From the NCBI RefSeq assembly GCF_021018895.1, contig NC_079380.1:558001-622000 (forward strand): a stretch of DNA of 64,000 bases. The letters run 5' to 3'. Below the pieces are notes generated by a model that did no database searches, was not told the origin of the DNA, and worked only from the letters and a program-made list of their open reading frames with translations. The DNA is from Seriola aureovittata (Eukaryota; Chordata; Actinopteri; Carangiformes; Carangidae). A program made the position numbers and the translations under genes. This document shows, piece by piece, positions 22,618-34,227 of the stretch; position 1 is the first letter of the stretch; each line of letters begins with the position of its first letter.

Positions 22618-23907
22618 ATTTGACAGCTGTTTTGATTTCCGAGCATCAATTCATGAGGTTTCTACAGCCACCATTCACTGAGAGGTTTATTTTTACACTC
22701 AGCTCCAAACCAGCACTTCATTGCGCTTGGATCAGTGGAGGGAACTTCCCACTGGAGGTCAAGTCCAATGCCTTAACCACTCAGAGTGCACCACAGCATT
22801 AAATCTGTTTGCCCTTGCAGTTACTGTAAAATGAGAAATTTCATTTAGCAAAAATATAAACATAAGATAAAAAAAAAAGGAAAGAGCTGCTGTAAAACCA
22901 GAAACAGAAAAATCCAGATCAGATTGAACTAATAAAAAGCTGAAGAACTGTCATGTGACAGTGGGAGGGGACAGAGAGGATTTGGGATCTCTAGGGACAC
23001 AGGGGGTGTGGAGAGAATCCCAGCATGGCACTTGTAAGCTAATTATATTGTCTGTGTACTGAACCATAATTTAAATCCAGCAATATGTCAACCTGCTCTA
23101 ACACACAGGGAAATTCACAAGCTCTTATATACAACAGGAGCTCCTATAGAGCCTTTGTTATATGACTGGTAATCAACTCCTGTATGTGACTGACCACAGT
23201 TTTTTTTTCTCAATATTAAAAGTCTGAATTATGAGTAGACTAGTTCACTGAATGTAGAGAAATGTCACCGAGCTACAGATATATAGATCCTTGTATTTAA
23301 AGTCATTTAAGTCAAAGTTTGACTAGAACTAAAAAGCACACTAATAGTGTGTCTACAAAGGATCATCATGTGCACACAGACCACATAAGGCCTCTCCTTT
23401 TACTCACATAAACACAGCTTACAGCATATTTTCATGCATAACTACAGTGTGTGTTGGGCTCTAAATATGAGAGACCTACACTCAATACTGCACCTGAATG
23501 CATCCTGTGTAGACACAGATAGAGGACTCAAGTTGTGTGTCGTGTAGTCACTGTAAGTCTAATAAAGGCCCCGACACACTGAGCAATAACTCACGTTCAT
23601 GTTACATGAAGCAAGATGGGTTTGATGTGTGTCTGATGAAGTGTGATGCTAAGATGTAAATACAAAAAACAAAGTATATGCAGGCAGACACATTTGCAGG
23701 TTCAAACCCTGCTCATTGTGCTGTCTCTGGTCTCCAACACACACTGCTGTCTTTGCCGGTGTTAAGTGAGACATCCTGTCTTCTGTGGAAGTAATTAGTG
23801 TGGTTTCCTGACAGACAACAAGCCGGCTAACAACACAGCAGACAAAAGGTTGGACTGCTAGATTCATGCTGTCTGAGAGGTCCCTGTGTCCTCCAATAAA
23901 CCTTAAA

Positions 23908-23908
<1 letters not shown>
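22618..23908. other. Intergenic, no feature seen
   Basis: Nothing beyond short frames and A-rich runs near 22870. Confidence 0.45.

Positions 23909-23966
<58 letters not shown>
23909..23966. repeat. (CA)n microsatellite
   Basis: About 28 CA units with one TA interruption near 23939. Confidence 0.95.
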
Positions 23967-24457
23967 GAGATGTTGTCTTGAACTGACGAAAACAATTTTA
24001 GTCCTCCTGGAACAGATGTGCTGTCCCCTGAAATCCTTTAAATCCCACAGGTCATAAAATGAGGGACCATGATGCCACAGTTTTAAAGCCTCTTGCTGCA
24101 AGGTAACGCCTCATGTTCTCCTCTCTGCTCTTTGTCCTGCTCCTCAATTAGAGTCTGCACATTTAATGGGCCTGTTCAAATGCTCAAGCTGCAGTGTCTG
24201 CAAGATGCAGACTTTTTATGGGATCTGTTCAGTCTCCATTTAGTCAGGAAAGACAAGGAGAGGGAAACCAAACAGGGACTTGTGAAGGTTTGAAGACAAC
24301 TTCAGGATGTCTTTTCTACTTGGAAAACAGTTTTTCAGTTAGATGCCTTTATTGTTTTTTGTTTTTTCTTCATTGCCACACCCTCCCACCCCCACCTTAA
24401 TTTAATCTTCTGCAGCAATTGTAATTTCAGCAGGAGGTGGCCAATGTGTGTGGCACT

Positions 24458-24474
24458 GGGGGGGGGGGGGGGGG
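24458..24474 (+). repeat. 17-base G homopolymer in a G-rich patch
   Basis: An uninterrupted G run followed by ccaggggacgggggctgggg. The plus strand can form G-quadruplex structures. The run length is also a likely site of sequencing error or length variation. Confidence 0.9.
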
Positions 24475-24719
24475 CCAGGGGACGGGGGCTGGGGAGAATC
24501 AGGAGGCAAAACGACAGAAGGTGATAAAAGCTACAGAATTAGGAGGCAGAGGTAACACATAATTAAAGTTGTTAATTGTTGAGTTTTATCTTTTGTCATA
24601 AACATTCATTTATCTGTGTCTTTATCTTTTTAAGCTTTTCATTGGATGAACAGCAATTTATCCAGCAAGAGAAGGACATGACTACATTTAAAATGTAAAG
24701 CAGTCCTTGGATGGGGGGT

Positions 24720-25800
24720 AAAGTTGTGGAGGCAGTGTTTCTTGACTTGAAAAAGGAATTTGACACTGTCAACCATGATATTCTCCTGTTTTCTAAAGTT
24801 TTCTAAACAAGCAGTTTGAATTATACCTTCAACTAGAGAGCAGTATGTCAAAATTGACCAAGAAAAATCCCTTTTATTCAAAGAAAGAGTATCTCCAAGG
24901 TTTGATTTTGGGTCAGCTGCTCTTAAGTTTGTATATAAATTACCTGCCTGCAAGTTACCCACAGGCTGATTGTCAGCTTAACGCAGATGACGCAGTCATA
25001 TATGCATCATGCATCAGCTAAATTACCAAGCAAGGCAGGCAAGATCCTAACTGCTCACTTGGATATTGTCCATCAGTGGCTGCAACATAATCATCTTGTT
25101 TTTAATTTGAAAAAGACAGTTTCCATGTGTTTCTCCATTAGAAAACAGGGCTCACCTGAAAACGTTAAAATCAAGATACAGAATGAGTCATGAGAATGAG
25201 AAAGTCAATGATTTCAAGTTCTGAGGAGTAATCTTACATCCACAACTCAAATTTAATAAACATGTAACCAAGATCTCAAAAACCCTAAAAACCAACCCTA
25301 ATTGCTTCAAATTAATTAGACACTACATACCCACTACATACTGCAGCACAGTAATTATGTACTCCATGTTTTTTTCACATTTATCATTTTGTATCACAGT
25401 ATGTGCTTAAGTGTCACCATCTACAGTCAGACTTCTCACATCCTTATACAATCAGGCCCTGAAAGTAATGGACAAAAAGCCTGTCCAATGGCATCACTGT
25501 CGCATACTGAAACTACTACCGCTACTATACTACTTAGTTTTCAGAGCTTTATGTGTCTTTTCTTACTCAAATTAGTTTATAAATGTATCAACAGTTTAGC
25601 TCCAGAGTCTCTCTGCAGATATATCCAAAGGCAAGACAGTAACAGAGTAACTGCAAAATTCCTGGAGAAATTTTTGATGTGCCTGCTGCTTGGTGTATGT
25701 ACTTCACTCTTCACGTTTCAAACTGTATAAATGATGTTACTTTCAGTTTCATTCATGTCATAGAGACTTATCCTGACACTGACCTCAAAAAGCCTTTTGA
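24720..25800 (+). pseudogene. Degraded non-LTR retrotransposon reverse transcriptase (Rex1/Babar-like)
   Basis: Translated pieces in several frames match the order of a LINE reverse transcriptase. At 24737 there is FLDLKKEFDTVNHDI (palm motif A). Near 24980 there is a frame reading an 'N-A-D-D-A-V-I-Y-A' stretch (motif C with Tyr replaced). At 25050-25130 there is WLQHNHLVFNLKKTVSMCFS (thumb region). Further pieces at 25250-25560 resemble '...NKHV.KISK...RHYIP...HCRI'. Stops and frameshifts break it throughout, so it is a dead relic. The clade is inferred from memory of fish LINE sequences. Confidence 0.75.
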
Positions 25801-26059
25801 AGCACCCACAACCATAGCAACACATGTACTGTTGTGTGTGGCAGTAGAGCTGTCTACCAAAGAGCCTCCAAAAAGCTTGTGTTACCAGGTTGAGACACTT
25901 ATACAGTTAATATCCATATTATCCATATCCATATCATTTTGAAGACGTCTCCCCATTCATTCTCTATGGGAGTTTTTCATCGCTATTTACATCACCATGG
26001 TTACTCGAATCACTTAGAAAAGTGATAGCACACCATTCTTGATAGAGCCACATGCATTG

Positions 26060-26210
26060 ATATATATAATGTCTGGGTTTTCTCAAAGCTGCAGGACTAG
26101 TTCCGCGCCGAAATTTCGAAAGGGAAGAGGAATAAGACGAACTAGAAAATTCCAGGGAAATTTTGAGTGCCACGGGGGCTACTGCCGGGATAGGGTTAGG
26201 GTTAGGGTAA
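26060..26210 (+). repeat. Dispersed repeat family Y, copy 1, with telomere-like insert
   Basis: Shares tagaaaattccagggaaatt ttgagtgccacgggggctac tgccggga with 27185-27240. Immediately after 'tgccggga' this copy carries three TAGGGT units (26191-26209), where copy 2 continues with tgagtacatga. Confidence 0.75.
26191..26209 (+). repeat. Short interstitial telomeric repeat (TTAGGG)3
   Basis: tagggttagggttagggta: three units of the vertebrate telomere repeat, sitting at the end of repeat family Y copy 1. Confidence 0.85.
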
Positions 26211-26917
26211 AAAATCTTTGTGTCACTGTAGCGATGACATCACGCAGCTCTTGGCTGTCAGAGGTCAGGTCAGGAGCTGGCGTTGCCATGGCAATGTGAA
26301 AATCTGCCCAGAATTTGGCTTCTACATGGCTTCAAACAATTGCAAATTATGAGAAAACCGTTACTTCTTTTCAAAAACCGAAAAGACCGTGAGAGGCACT
26401 GAAGCCAGAAGTTTCCTACAGTCTCTATTTTATTCAGATATTCCTTAAAATGAGTGAGTAAGCTCAGTGCGAAGACAGAGTGAGATTCTTTTGAAAAAAA
26501 AAAGACGATTACATTAGGTGTCAATGAGAGTGAGACAGGTATTGCTGCCGGACTCGGCACCCCCGTTTAAATTTTGTGCAGACCCTGCCTGTCAAAGTTA
26601 CATTTTATGAATCCCAACAACTATGTCTACATTTTGAGAAAGAATTATTTATCTCCTTTTTACGGTTTGGTAGTGGGCTCGAGTTAAAAATAAAAATAAA
26701 GGTTCTTTTTTATTGCTTCACGCACTCTAGCCAACTGACGCTGTCACTCTAACTTTGAAGAAAAAGTGATTTGCACTCCTCCTTTGAGTACTCATAGTTT
26801 GAAAAGTTTACATGTTATGTAAAAACAGTTGTGTTTTTGAGAGAGCAGAAGTTTTCCTCCGTTTTATAGTTTGAATCACATTTTTACGTGCAGGTATGAG
26901 AGAGGTAGGTGACTCAG

Positions 26918-27000
26918 AAAAAAGGTGAAATTTTGTAGAAAAAAGGTGAAATTTTGTAGAAAAAAGGTGAAATTTTGTAGAAAAAAGGTGAAATTTTGTG
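26918..27000. repeat. 21-bp minisatellite, four units
   Basis: Four head-to-tail units, aaaaaaggtg followed by aaattttgtag. The last unit is one base short. The units are virtually identical, so the expansion is recent. Confidence 0.95.
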
Positions 27001-27104
27001 GGTTTTTAAAAAAAATTCCAATGCATTCCTAATGCATTATTTATTCCCAGTATTTTGGGAATAACTTTGGGAAAAATTGGAATTTTAACACCAAAAGTCA
27101 TAGC

Positions 27105-27245
27105 ACCTCGTTTTGATGTATGTATTACCGGGGTTTACTCACAGCTGCGGGACGAGTTACGCACCAAAATTTGGCAGAAGAATAATAACTAGAAAATTCC
27201 AGGGAAATTTTGAGTGCCACGGGGGCTACTGCCGGGATGAGTACA
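27105..27245 (+). repeat. Dispersed repeat family Y, copy 2
   Basis: ctcacagctgcgggacgagt tacgcaccaaaatttgg ... agaaaattccagggaaattt tgagtgccacgggggctact is the same order as copy 1 at 26060. The two copies are about 1.04 kb apart and may be the ends of one larger element enclosing the minisatellite. Confidence 0.7.
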
Positions 27246-27899
27246 TGATTTATTTCCAGTGTTCAAAAGTCACCCTGATCATATTCTGGTTTTGAGAAAT
27301 GTCTTGATATAAAAGACTCTGATATAAAACAATGTCACATCCCTCCACCATGTATTATGTGGGAAATATCTCATATTCTGTGTTGTTTTTTTTAATAAAA
27401 CAAGAGGCAACATGTCTTCAAACTGCCATTTAAAGGGTAAAATCCTGAAAACTAATAAACATTTGGTAGGTTTGAGCAGAACTGAAGTGGTTTAAGAGAT
27501 GTATGCAAAAAAAGCAGAAAAAAATATTGATATATGATGATTTTATAGCATTTTCTTTGTGCGTCCTTTTTTGGACGCGAGGAACCCCAGAGGGTTCAAA
27601 ATGTGTTACCAGTGTATAATACACCTGTAACAGTAACTGACATTAGATTTTAAAAATAGGTCAAAAAAGACACTTTCTTGCAGAAATCCATACCTTCAGC
27701 TGTAACACAGCCAAAATGATCAGCAAATCAAAAAAGAAAAGTGAAGAAAATGTCCAAAAAAGGACAGAGGGACCCCTGAGGGTTAATAAATCCCATTAAC
27801 CGCTATTTAAATTACCACTATTATGTTTTTTTCTGTGCTAAATTTAACATTACTGGGATAAAGTTAATGGTTCATTACATTTATACAATAAAGTATTTA

Positions 27900-28311
27900 A
27901 AAAACAGCAAATTTTGAATTTTTTAAAAATATTTTCAGCCAACTTAAAATTGTAATTTAGTTAATTAATATAATATAATATTAAACAAACTAAAATTTAA
28001 TATAAAGGTTACTACAAAAAGTAATTTACACTAAACCATTTTACTAGGTTAGAAAAGATCAATATTTTACTTTTGGGTTATGCAAATTATTGAGTTGGAA
28101 AAACTGAAAACTTTAAGTTGACTTGCCGTAATTTTAAGTTAAATTAATGCAAAATGTTGATTTGAGAAAAATTAAATTAAGTACGTGTGACTTAAATCAA
28201 TTGTCTTAATCTAACTTAGTAACTTAATTTCAAAGAACTTATTTCATTTAGGTGTTACCAATTGAAACAATTCAATTAAGTTGGTTCAACTATTTTCTTT
28301 TTTCAGTGTAG
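27900..28311. repeat. AT-rich MITE-like repeat
   Basis: Very AT-rich, with repeated ttaagtt and tcaattaagttggttcaact blocks, ending tttcttttttcagtgta. This resembles a common teleost non-autonomous element ending in acactgaaaaaa (identified from memory). The left boundary is not clear. Confidence 0.45.
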
Positions 28312-28319
28312 AGTGTATG

Positions 28320-28760
28320 AATAAGCTGAAAAATTGCTTAAAAGCTGGCAGCGTTTAAAGTTTGAAGTAGTTGAATTTCAAATATGTTGAAGATTTGAAG
28401 GATTTGAACATCGTCTCCATTAACTTACATTGTATAAATTGCAGAAAAAGCTTATTATTTCAAAAATGATGAATAGTATCAAACTTGAAAGAAAGGATAC
28501 ATGTGATCTGTCAACTGCCAAATGCTTCCTGATTAAAACTGGGCTGAAATATATTGCTGCAGCATTCACACTATCTAGAAAATGCATTTCCTGAACATCT
28601 TCTCCATTCACTTCAACTTTAAGAAATTGCAGAAAAACTTATTTCAAAAATGATGAATAATATCCAAAAGTTGAAGGTAAGGATACATCTCCTGAAGAAG
28701 CTGAAAGTTTTGATAGTTCAATGGTTTAAATAGCACAAAGTATGCAGGAGTAGTTAACAA
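28320..28760 (+). repeat. Dispersed repeat family Z, two tandem degraded units
   Basis: Blocks gaagtagttgaa ... ggatttgaacatcgtctcca, ttgcagaaaaa.cttat, and gaagctgaaagttttgatag ttcaatggtt recur in the same order at 28330, 28560 and 34545-34760. The Gypsy element at 29.3-34.5 kb appears to have inserted within or beside this family. Confidence 0.6.
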
Positions 28761-28898
28761 CCAAAGGAAAGTAAAAGTGGGATCTGGAGTATACCACCAG
28801 TGGAGTAGGTTAAATTTAATACATCTGCTGCTGTATTTACTGTTGTTCTGTCCGGTCTGAACTGGTATCTCCCTGTATGACTACTAATTTTTAAACAG

Positions 28899-28899
<1 letters not shown>

Positions 28900-28950
<51 letters not shown>
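28900..28950. repeat. (GT)n microsatellite
   Basis: About 25 uninterrupted GT units. Confidence 0.95.
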
Positions 28951-28952
<2 letters not shown>

Positions 28953-29403
28953 TTTTGGTCTTTCTGGAGCCAAACATGTAGAAATAGGAGCGAGTTACAA
29001 AAAATGGTCAGTTCTGTTTTTTTCCTGAATTCCACTCCTAAATTTCCTAAATTCTGTTAGTCTCTGTGCTAAGGTAGCCAGAAAGGCAAATTTGTCTACT
29101 AATGTGGAAGAAATGATGTGTCAAGATCGAAATATGGCCACAAGGATAAGTTACACAGATTTTTGTCAGACAAATTTTAGAGCTTCTCCCACTCTAGCGA
29201 TGATGTTATCCACTCTAGCCCTGAACATTCCGTGCATTATTCAACCATTATAAACTCAAAAATGATCTAAAAAAAGCATGAAGCTAAAACTGTGATAATT
29301 CAAAACCTTTTCAACATATCAAAAAGTTGAATACAAGTTCAATAGCTGAAACTGAAACTCTAACCCTGACTCTGCTAACTCCTCTTCGTCGCCTCTACAC
29401 GGG

Positions 29404-30393
29404 ATGGCTGCACAGCAGGACCGGGCCGGTGCTCGTCCGAAAGTCAAGGAAGAGGTGATGGACAGTGTATGGCGTGAGTTTGACCATGCTCCAGAACATT
29501 TATATCGCCTGAAACAGGCAACCACAGAGCTAGCTGCTGCCGCCGGCTTCGACTCGCTGAGCGCGGAGCAACGCGCCAGTGCGGGAACTTCAGCCGGTAG
29601 GGACGCAGTGCCTGATGTAAACAAAGATGGCGCCGGTGCCCGGTGTAACCAACCCCAAATGAAAACACCGAAATATAACGGCAAAGCAGATTGGGAAGCC
29701 TTCCATGCTCAATTTGAACTGTTGGCACAGGCTATGGGCTGGTCAGTGGACATCAAGGCGCTCCAGCTGGCTCTGTGTCTTACAGAAGAAGCATTATCAT
29801 GTTTGCTACTGCTCAGCCCGGCCGATCGAGCTGACTATGGGGCTTTGGTTGGGGCTCTGAAGCGGCGGTTTGGACAATGCAGCCAGCCTGGTGTGCTGCG
29901 TTCGGAGCTGTCGAGCAGGCAGAGACGGCCGGGTGAGCCGCTCCGCATTTTGGCCAATGATATCGAAACCCTGGCTAGAAGAGCATACGCCCATATGTCC
30001 CCCGAAGTGCAGAGCGAGCTGGCCAGGGACCAGTTCATCCGGGCTATAACCCCCAGGGAGCTACGCGTCCAGACCCAACTGGCGCACCCCCGTTCTCTGC
30101 AGGAAGCGCTGGCGTTGGAGAGAGAGGTCGTGGGAGGGGCTGCAGAGAGCGTCCAAGCAGGGGACAGCCCTGTTGTGAGAACTGTGATGCAGGAGGACCC
30201 AGGACAAGTGAAACCAGCATGGGCAGCTGAGTTGACTGAGCTAATCCGTGCGGTGGCGTTGCAATCACCGCAGAGCAGCACCCGCCCTCGCCGGGGCCCT
30301 CTTGTGTGTTGGCTGTGTGGCCAGGCTGGCCATATTAGCGTGAGGTGCCCCAAGCGTGCTGATGTTCAGGGAAACGCCCCGGGGTCTGTGTAG
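29404..30393 (+). CDS. gag: Gypsy Gag polyprotein
   Basis: 329 codons, from an ATG preceded by a GC-rich leader to TAG at 30391. The N-terminal ~90 residues are Ala- and charge-rich. Residues ~95-240 carry the retrotransposon capsid pattern (KYNGKADWEAFHAQFE ... LRRRFGQ-like helices ... RDQFIRAI). Near the C-terminus is one CCHC zinc knuckle, C-W-L-C-G-Q-A-G-H-I-S-V-R-C, for RNA binding and packaging. The frame is intact. pol lies in the -1 frame and stays open upstream of the Gag stop, so a -1 ribosomal frameshift near the ccccgggg run (about 30377-30384) could link them (inference). Confidence 0.9.
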   Translation: MAAQQDRAGARPKVKEEVMDSVWREFDHAPEHLYRLKQATTELAAAAGFDSLSAEQRASAGTSAGRDAVPDVNKDGAGARCNQPQMKTPKYNGKADWEAFHAQFELLAQAMGWSVDIKALQLALCLTEEALSCLLLLSPADRADYGALVGALKRRFGQCSQPGVLRSELSSRQRRPGEPLRILANDIETLARRAYAHMSPEVQSELARDQFIRAITPRELRVQTQLAHPRSLQEALALEREVVGGAAESVQAGDSPVVRTVMQEDPGQVKPAWAAELTELIRAVALQSPQSSTRPRRGPLVCWLCGQAGHISVRCPKRADVQGNAPGSV

Positions 30394-30395
30394 AT

Positions 30396-31930
30396 GGGAC
30401 GACACAGACCTCCACCCCTGTGTCCCACCCTGCCTTATCTCCTGTGGACAGAGCCCAGCCGCACGGACGGTGGTGCGGGGCTCCGCTCCCCCCAGAAGCA
30501 GACGACATCGCTGAGTCTGCGAGGGTGGTGGGTTGGACCCACATGGGGGATTTCTGCCATGTCCCCGTCACCCTGGCAGGGACCCTATGTACAGCCCTTG
30601 TTGACACCGGCTCCACAGCAACACTGATGAGACCAGATGTTGTCCCAGCGGGGACACGGTTGACACCCGCTCTGGTGAAGCTGCGAACAGTGACTGGCGA
30701 GCTAGCCCCTATGCTTGGGAGAGGGGTGGTAGCTATACAGGTGGGGGGGCTGTCAGTGACCTTTAGGGTGTGGGTTGCAGCAGTACAGGACCCCTGTATA
30801 TTAGGACTGGACTTCCTGTGGGCCGCCCGCTGTGTGCTAGACCTGGGGAGGAACACACTAGCCTTTCCAGGGGGTCCCACAGTTGAAATGGTGCACCCCA
30901 CGCTAGCCACGACACAGCACCCACCTACCTCGAGAGTGGCTGAAGCACACCCTCCGCCCCAGGTCTCCCCCCCTGCAGCCATGCCTCCCGACACTAATGC
31001 TAGCCCCAACCCCACCCCCCATACCCCAATGGATGTACGGCCCCCTGCCTCAGACCAACAACCCACAGCTGAAGGGGTAGACAGACTGGCGGCAGTGAGA
31101 GAGGTGTGGAAAAGCAGCTGTGATAACTTGGAGCCCGGGCAGCAGGAGGAGCTGTGGCAGGTGCTGTGGGAGTTTAAGGACATTTTTGCTCTGACAGAAG
31201 AGGAAGTGGGCCTTACACACCTGGTGCAGCATGAAATCGACACAGGCGACGCACGGCCCATCAAGACACGTCCCCGCCGCCTTCCCCTGGCCCATCAGAC
31301 AGCCGCAGACAGCGCTATTGATGAGATGCTGACGGCTGGCATCATTGAGCCCTCCGACAGCCCCTGGGCCTCGGGGGTTGTGATGGTCAACAAGAAGAGA
31401 AGTCCAAAGATGAGGTTCTGTGTAGACTACAGGCCGCTGAACAGTGTGACCAAGAAGGACTCATACCCGCTGCCCCGCATCGACGAATGTCTGGACTTGG
31501 TGTCCGGCTCATCCTGGTTCTCCTCTTTAGACCTGCGCAGCGGGTATTGGCAGGTGCCTCTCAGTCCTGAAGCCAGGCCAAAGACAGCTTTTTGCACCGG
31601 GAGGGGGTTGTGGCAGTTCAGAGTCCTCTGTTTTGGCCTGTGCAACGCCCCAGCCACGTTTGAACGGCTGATGGAAAAAGTGCTGGCTGACATCCCCCGA
31701 CAGGAGTGCCTGGTCTACCTGGACGATATCCTGGTCCACGGGAACTCCTTCCAGGCGGCCTTAAGAGCCTTGCGGCAGGTTCTACAGAAGATAGCGGCAG
31801 CAGGGCTGAAGCTCCACCCTGACAAGTGCTGCTTCATGAGGAGAGAGTTGGAGTTCCTGGGGCACAGAGTTGGGGGAGAAGGCATCAGCACGTTGGGGGA
31901 GAAAGTGCGGGCAGTTAAGGACTGGCCAGC
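30396..31930 (+). pseudogene. pol: Gypsy pol part 1: aspartic protease and reverse transcriptase
   Basis: The frame is open from before the Gag stop. The protease active site is A-L-V-D-T-G-S-T (Asp codon near 30603). The reverse transcriptase follows with FCVDYRPLNSVTKKDSYPLP, SLDLRSGYWQVP (motif A) and LVYLDDILVHG (YLDD at 31716-31727, motif C). The two catalytic aspartates of motif C and the motif A aspartate are present. Homology leaves this frame at a C-rich run around 31927-31935, where the next segment continues in another frame. A ~40-codon nonsense tail runs to 32051. Confidence 0.88.
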
Positions 31931-32690
31931 CCCCCACCAATCTGCGAGAGCTGAAGAGCTTCATCGGACTGGCGTCCTACTACAGGCGGTTCGTGCGCGG
32001 CTTCTCTTGCATAGCCGCACCCCTGTTCCGCCTGCAGCAAAAAGACTGTGATTTTGCCTGGACTCCTGAGTGTGAGCTGGCCTTCAGCTCTTTGAAGAAG
32101 GCCTTGACAGAGTCTCCCATCCTCACCCCCCCAGACCTCAACCTGCCGTTTGTCCTGGATACAGACGCCAGTGATGTGGGGATGGGGGCGGTGTTGAGCC
32201 AGGTGGGGCCGGAAGGAGAGAAGGTGGTGGCGTACTTCAGCAAGACCTTCAACAAAGCTGAACGGCGCTATTGTGTGACACGCAGAGAGCTGCTTGCAAT
32301 CGTGAGAGCAATCAGCCACTTCAAGTACTACCTGTGCGGCCTGCCCTTCACGGTGCGGACTGACCACTCAGCCCTCCGGTGGTTAATGTCCTTCAAGGAG
32401 CCTGAGGGGCAGATTGCACGCTGGCTGGAAGAACTGGCACCGTACGTCTTCACAGTGGAGCACAGGGCTGGGGCTCGCCATACCAACGCTGATGCCATGT
32501 CCCGGCGCCCTTGTGCTCCCGGCGGCTGCCGGTACTGTGAAAAGAGAGAGGATCAGGAGAAAGAGCTCCGTGCAGAAGGAGAGCAAGACCACATGCATAA
32601 CGAAGTTGGGCCGGTCTGCAGAGAAGCACAGGTCGTTGACGCACCCGAATGGAGAGGGCAGCAGGAACAGGATGCTCCACCCAACCCGTG
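31930..32690 (+). pseudogene. pol: Gypsy pol part 2: RT thumb/connection and RNase H
   Basis: Resumes with NLRELKSFIGLASYYRRFVR, then LPFVLDTDASDVGMGAVLSQ (start of the RNase H domain, catalytic DTDAS), VTRRELLAIVRAISHFKYYL and TDHSALRWL, all typical of Ty3/Gypsy RNase H. The domain ends ...AGARHTNADAMSRRP, the usual C-terminal catalytic-Asp motif. Reading-frame homology is lost again at about 32.68 kb. Confidence 0.85.
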
Positions 32691-33425
32691 CTGGGGTGGG
32701 TGGAGGCAGGACAAAAGCCATTGTGGAATGAGGTCGCGGGGTGCTCGCCTGCCACCAAAGGACTGTTTGCAAAGTTTGAGGCTCTCCGAGTGAAGGATGG
32801 AGTGCTTCAGAGAGCCTGGAAAGAGCCAGCTACAGGAGAGGAGAGGTGGCAGGTGGTGGTCCCCAGGGCACTGAGGGAATCGGTGCTAAAGACCTCTCAT
32901 GGAACTATGGGGGCAGGAGACTTCGGGGTCTCCAAAACCTTGCGTCGACTCCGCCAAAGCTTTTACTGGGGTCAGTGCAGGAGGGACGTTGAGGACTTCT
33001 GCCGGCGCTGTGACCTCTGTACAGCGCACAAAGGCCCCACCAATCAGTCGCGTGCCCAACTTCAGCAGCTAGCGGTGGGGGCCCCGATGGAGAGGGTGGC
33101 GGTGGACATAATGGGTCCATTCCCGCGCACAGAGAAGGGGAACCGTTACGTTCTGGCTGCCATGGACTATTTTACAAAATGGCTGGAGGCGTACGCCATA
33201 CCAGACCAGGAGGCGGTGGCCATTGCAGATGCTCTGGTGGAGGGCATGTTTGCCAGATTTGGAGCAGCCGAGGTCATCCACAGTGACCAAGGAAGAAACT
33301 TTGAGTCAAGTGTATTCGCTGCTATGTGTGACCGGCTGGGTATGCAGAAGACCCGGACAACTCCTCTGCATCCGCAGAGTGACAGACTGGTCGAACGGTT
33401 CAACAGGACGCTAGCGAAACTTGAA
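32670..33425 (+). pseudogene. pol: Gypsy pol part 3: integrase zinc domain and catalytic core
   Basis: The zinc-binding region shows the first His (TSHG), KTLRRLRQSFYWGQC and C-D-L-C. The position usually held by the second His (G-H-x-G-V) reads G-D-F-G-V, a likely loss of a zinc ligand. The catalytic core has D in VDIMGPFP, D in HSDQGRNF and the E 35 residues later in LVERFNRTL, the DD35E triad. A frame break at about 33415-33425 ends this segment just after FNRTL. Confidence 0.85.
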
Positions 33426-34227
33426 GCTTGCTTTCCTCACTGCGGAACATCAGCGTGATTGGGACATGCACCTCCCTCTCGTCCTATGGGCCTACAGATC
33501 AGCTGTGCAGGATTCCACCTCATGCACACCGGCCCTGCTCATGTTGGGCCGAGAGCTGCGGACGCCGGCAGAAATGGCTTTTGGCAGACCCCCAGACGCA
33601 CCGGCGGTTCAATCGGGACCAGAATATGCCAGGAGGCTCCAGGATCGAATGGAGTCAGCACATGCCTTTGCCCGCAACCAGCTGCAGAAGGCGGGCATGA
33701 GACAGAAAAGAAACTATGACATGAGGGCTAGAGGAGGGGACTTCAAGACCGGGGACCTGGTATGGGTGTATAGTCCAAGAAGGAAGAAGGGACGGTGTCC
33801 TAAGTTGGACTGTCACTGGGTGGGCCCTTGTGAAGTATTGGAAAAGCTGGGAGAGGTGGTATACAGGGTCCAGCTGCCACCTAGGGGGAGACGGGTGGCC
33901 CTTCATAGGGACAGGCTGGCCCCATACAGGGGCAGTGCACGGCCACATCAGCACCCTGGACCCCAAGCACCCTCTCAGAGAAACCAAGCGGTCAAGACCC
34001 CCGACTCACTGACTGTGGCCCCTACTGACTCCCCACACTCTCCCCCACTTCCAAACTCATCCCCTGTTCTTCGGCAGGATGTTCCAAGACTGCAGGTGCA
34101 GCCGCTGGTGTTCACTCCAAGGCGGCCTCAGAGACAGAGAAGAGCCCCGGGCCATCTCAGAGACTTTTTATGCGACCCCTTGGGGCGAGGGACTCGCCCC
34201 AAGGGGGGCGAGGGGGGGGCAATGTAG
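33415..34227 (+). pseudogene. pol: Gypsy pol part 4: integrase C-terminal region and tail
   Basis: Continues with VLWAYRSAVQDSTSCTPALLMLGRELRTP (end of the core). Then comes a basic helix region, GDLVWVYSPRRKKGRCPKL (GPY/F-type module), and HWVGPCEVLEKLGEVVYRVQLPP, ending in a Pro- and Arg-rich tail. The stop TAG (34225-34227) lies inside the first bases of the 3' LTR, so gene and LTR overlap. Confidence 0.85.
34199..34222 (+). promoter_or_regulatory. Gypsy polypurine tract
   Basis: Purine run (A/G with two C) directly before the LTR: aaggggggcgaggggggg then gcaa. It sits exactly where plus-strand DNA synthesis is primed in LTR retroelements. Confidence 0.8.

Noticed and set aside
22187..22802. 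Overlapping frames up to 138 codons rich in Phe, Leu, Ser, Cys
   Set aside because: They lie mostly inside the solo LTR and its T-rich sequence; the frames are chance products of low G+C bias.
27425..27790. Possible piggyBac-like element (gaaccccagagggttc and gacccctgagggttaa)
   Set aside because: The two G/C-rich blocks are loosely inverted, but I found no TTAA-flanked matching termini.
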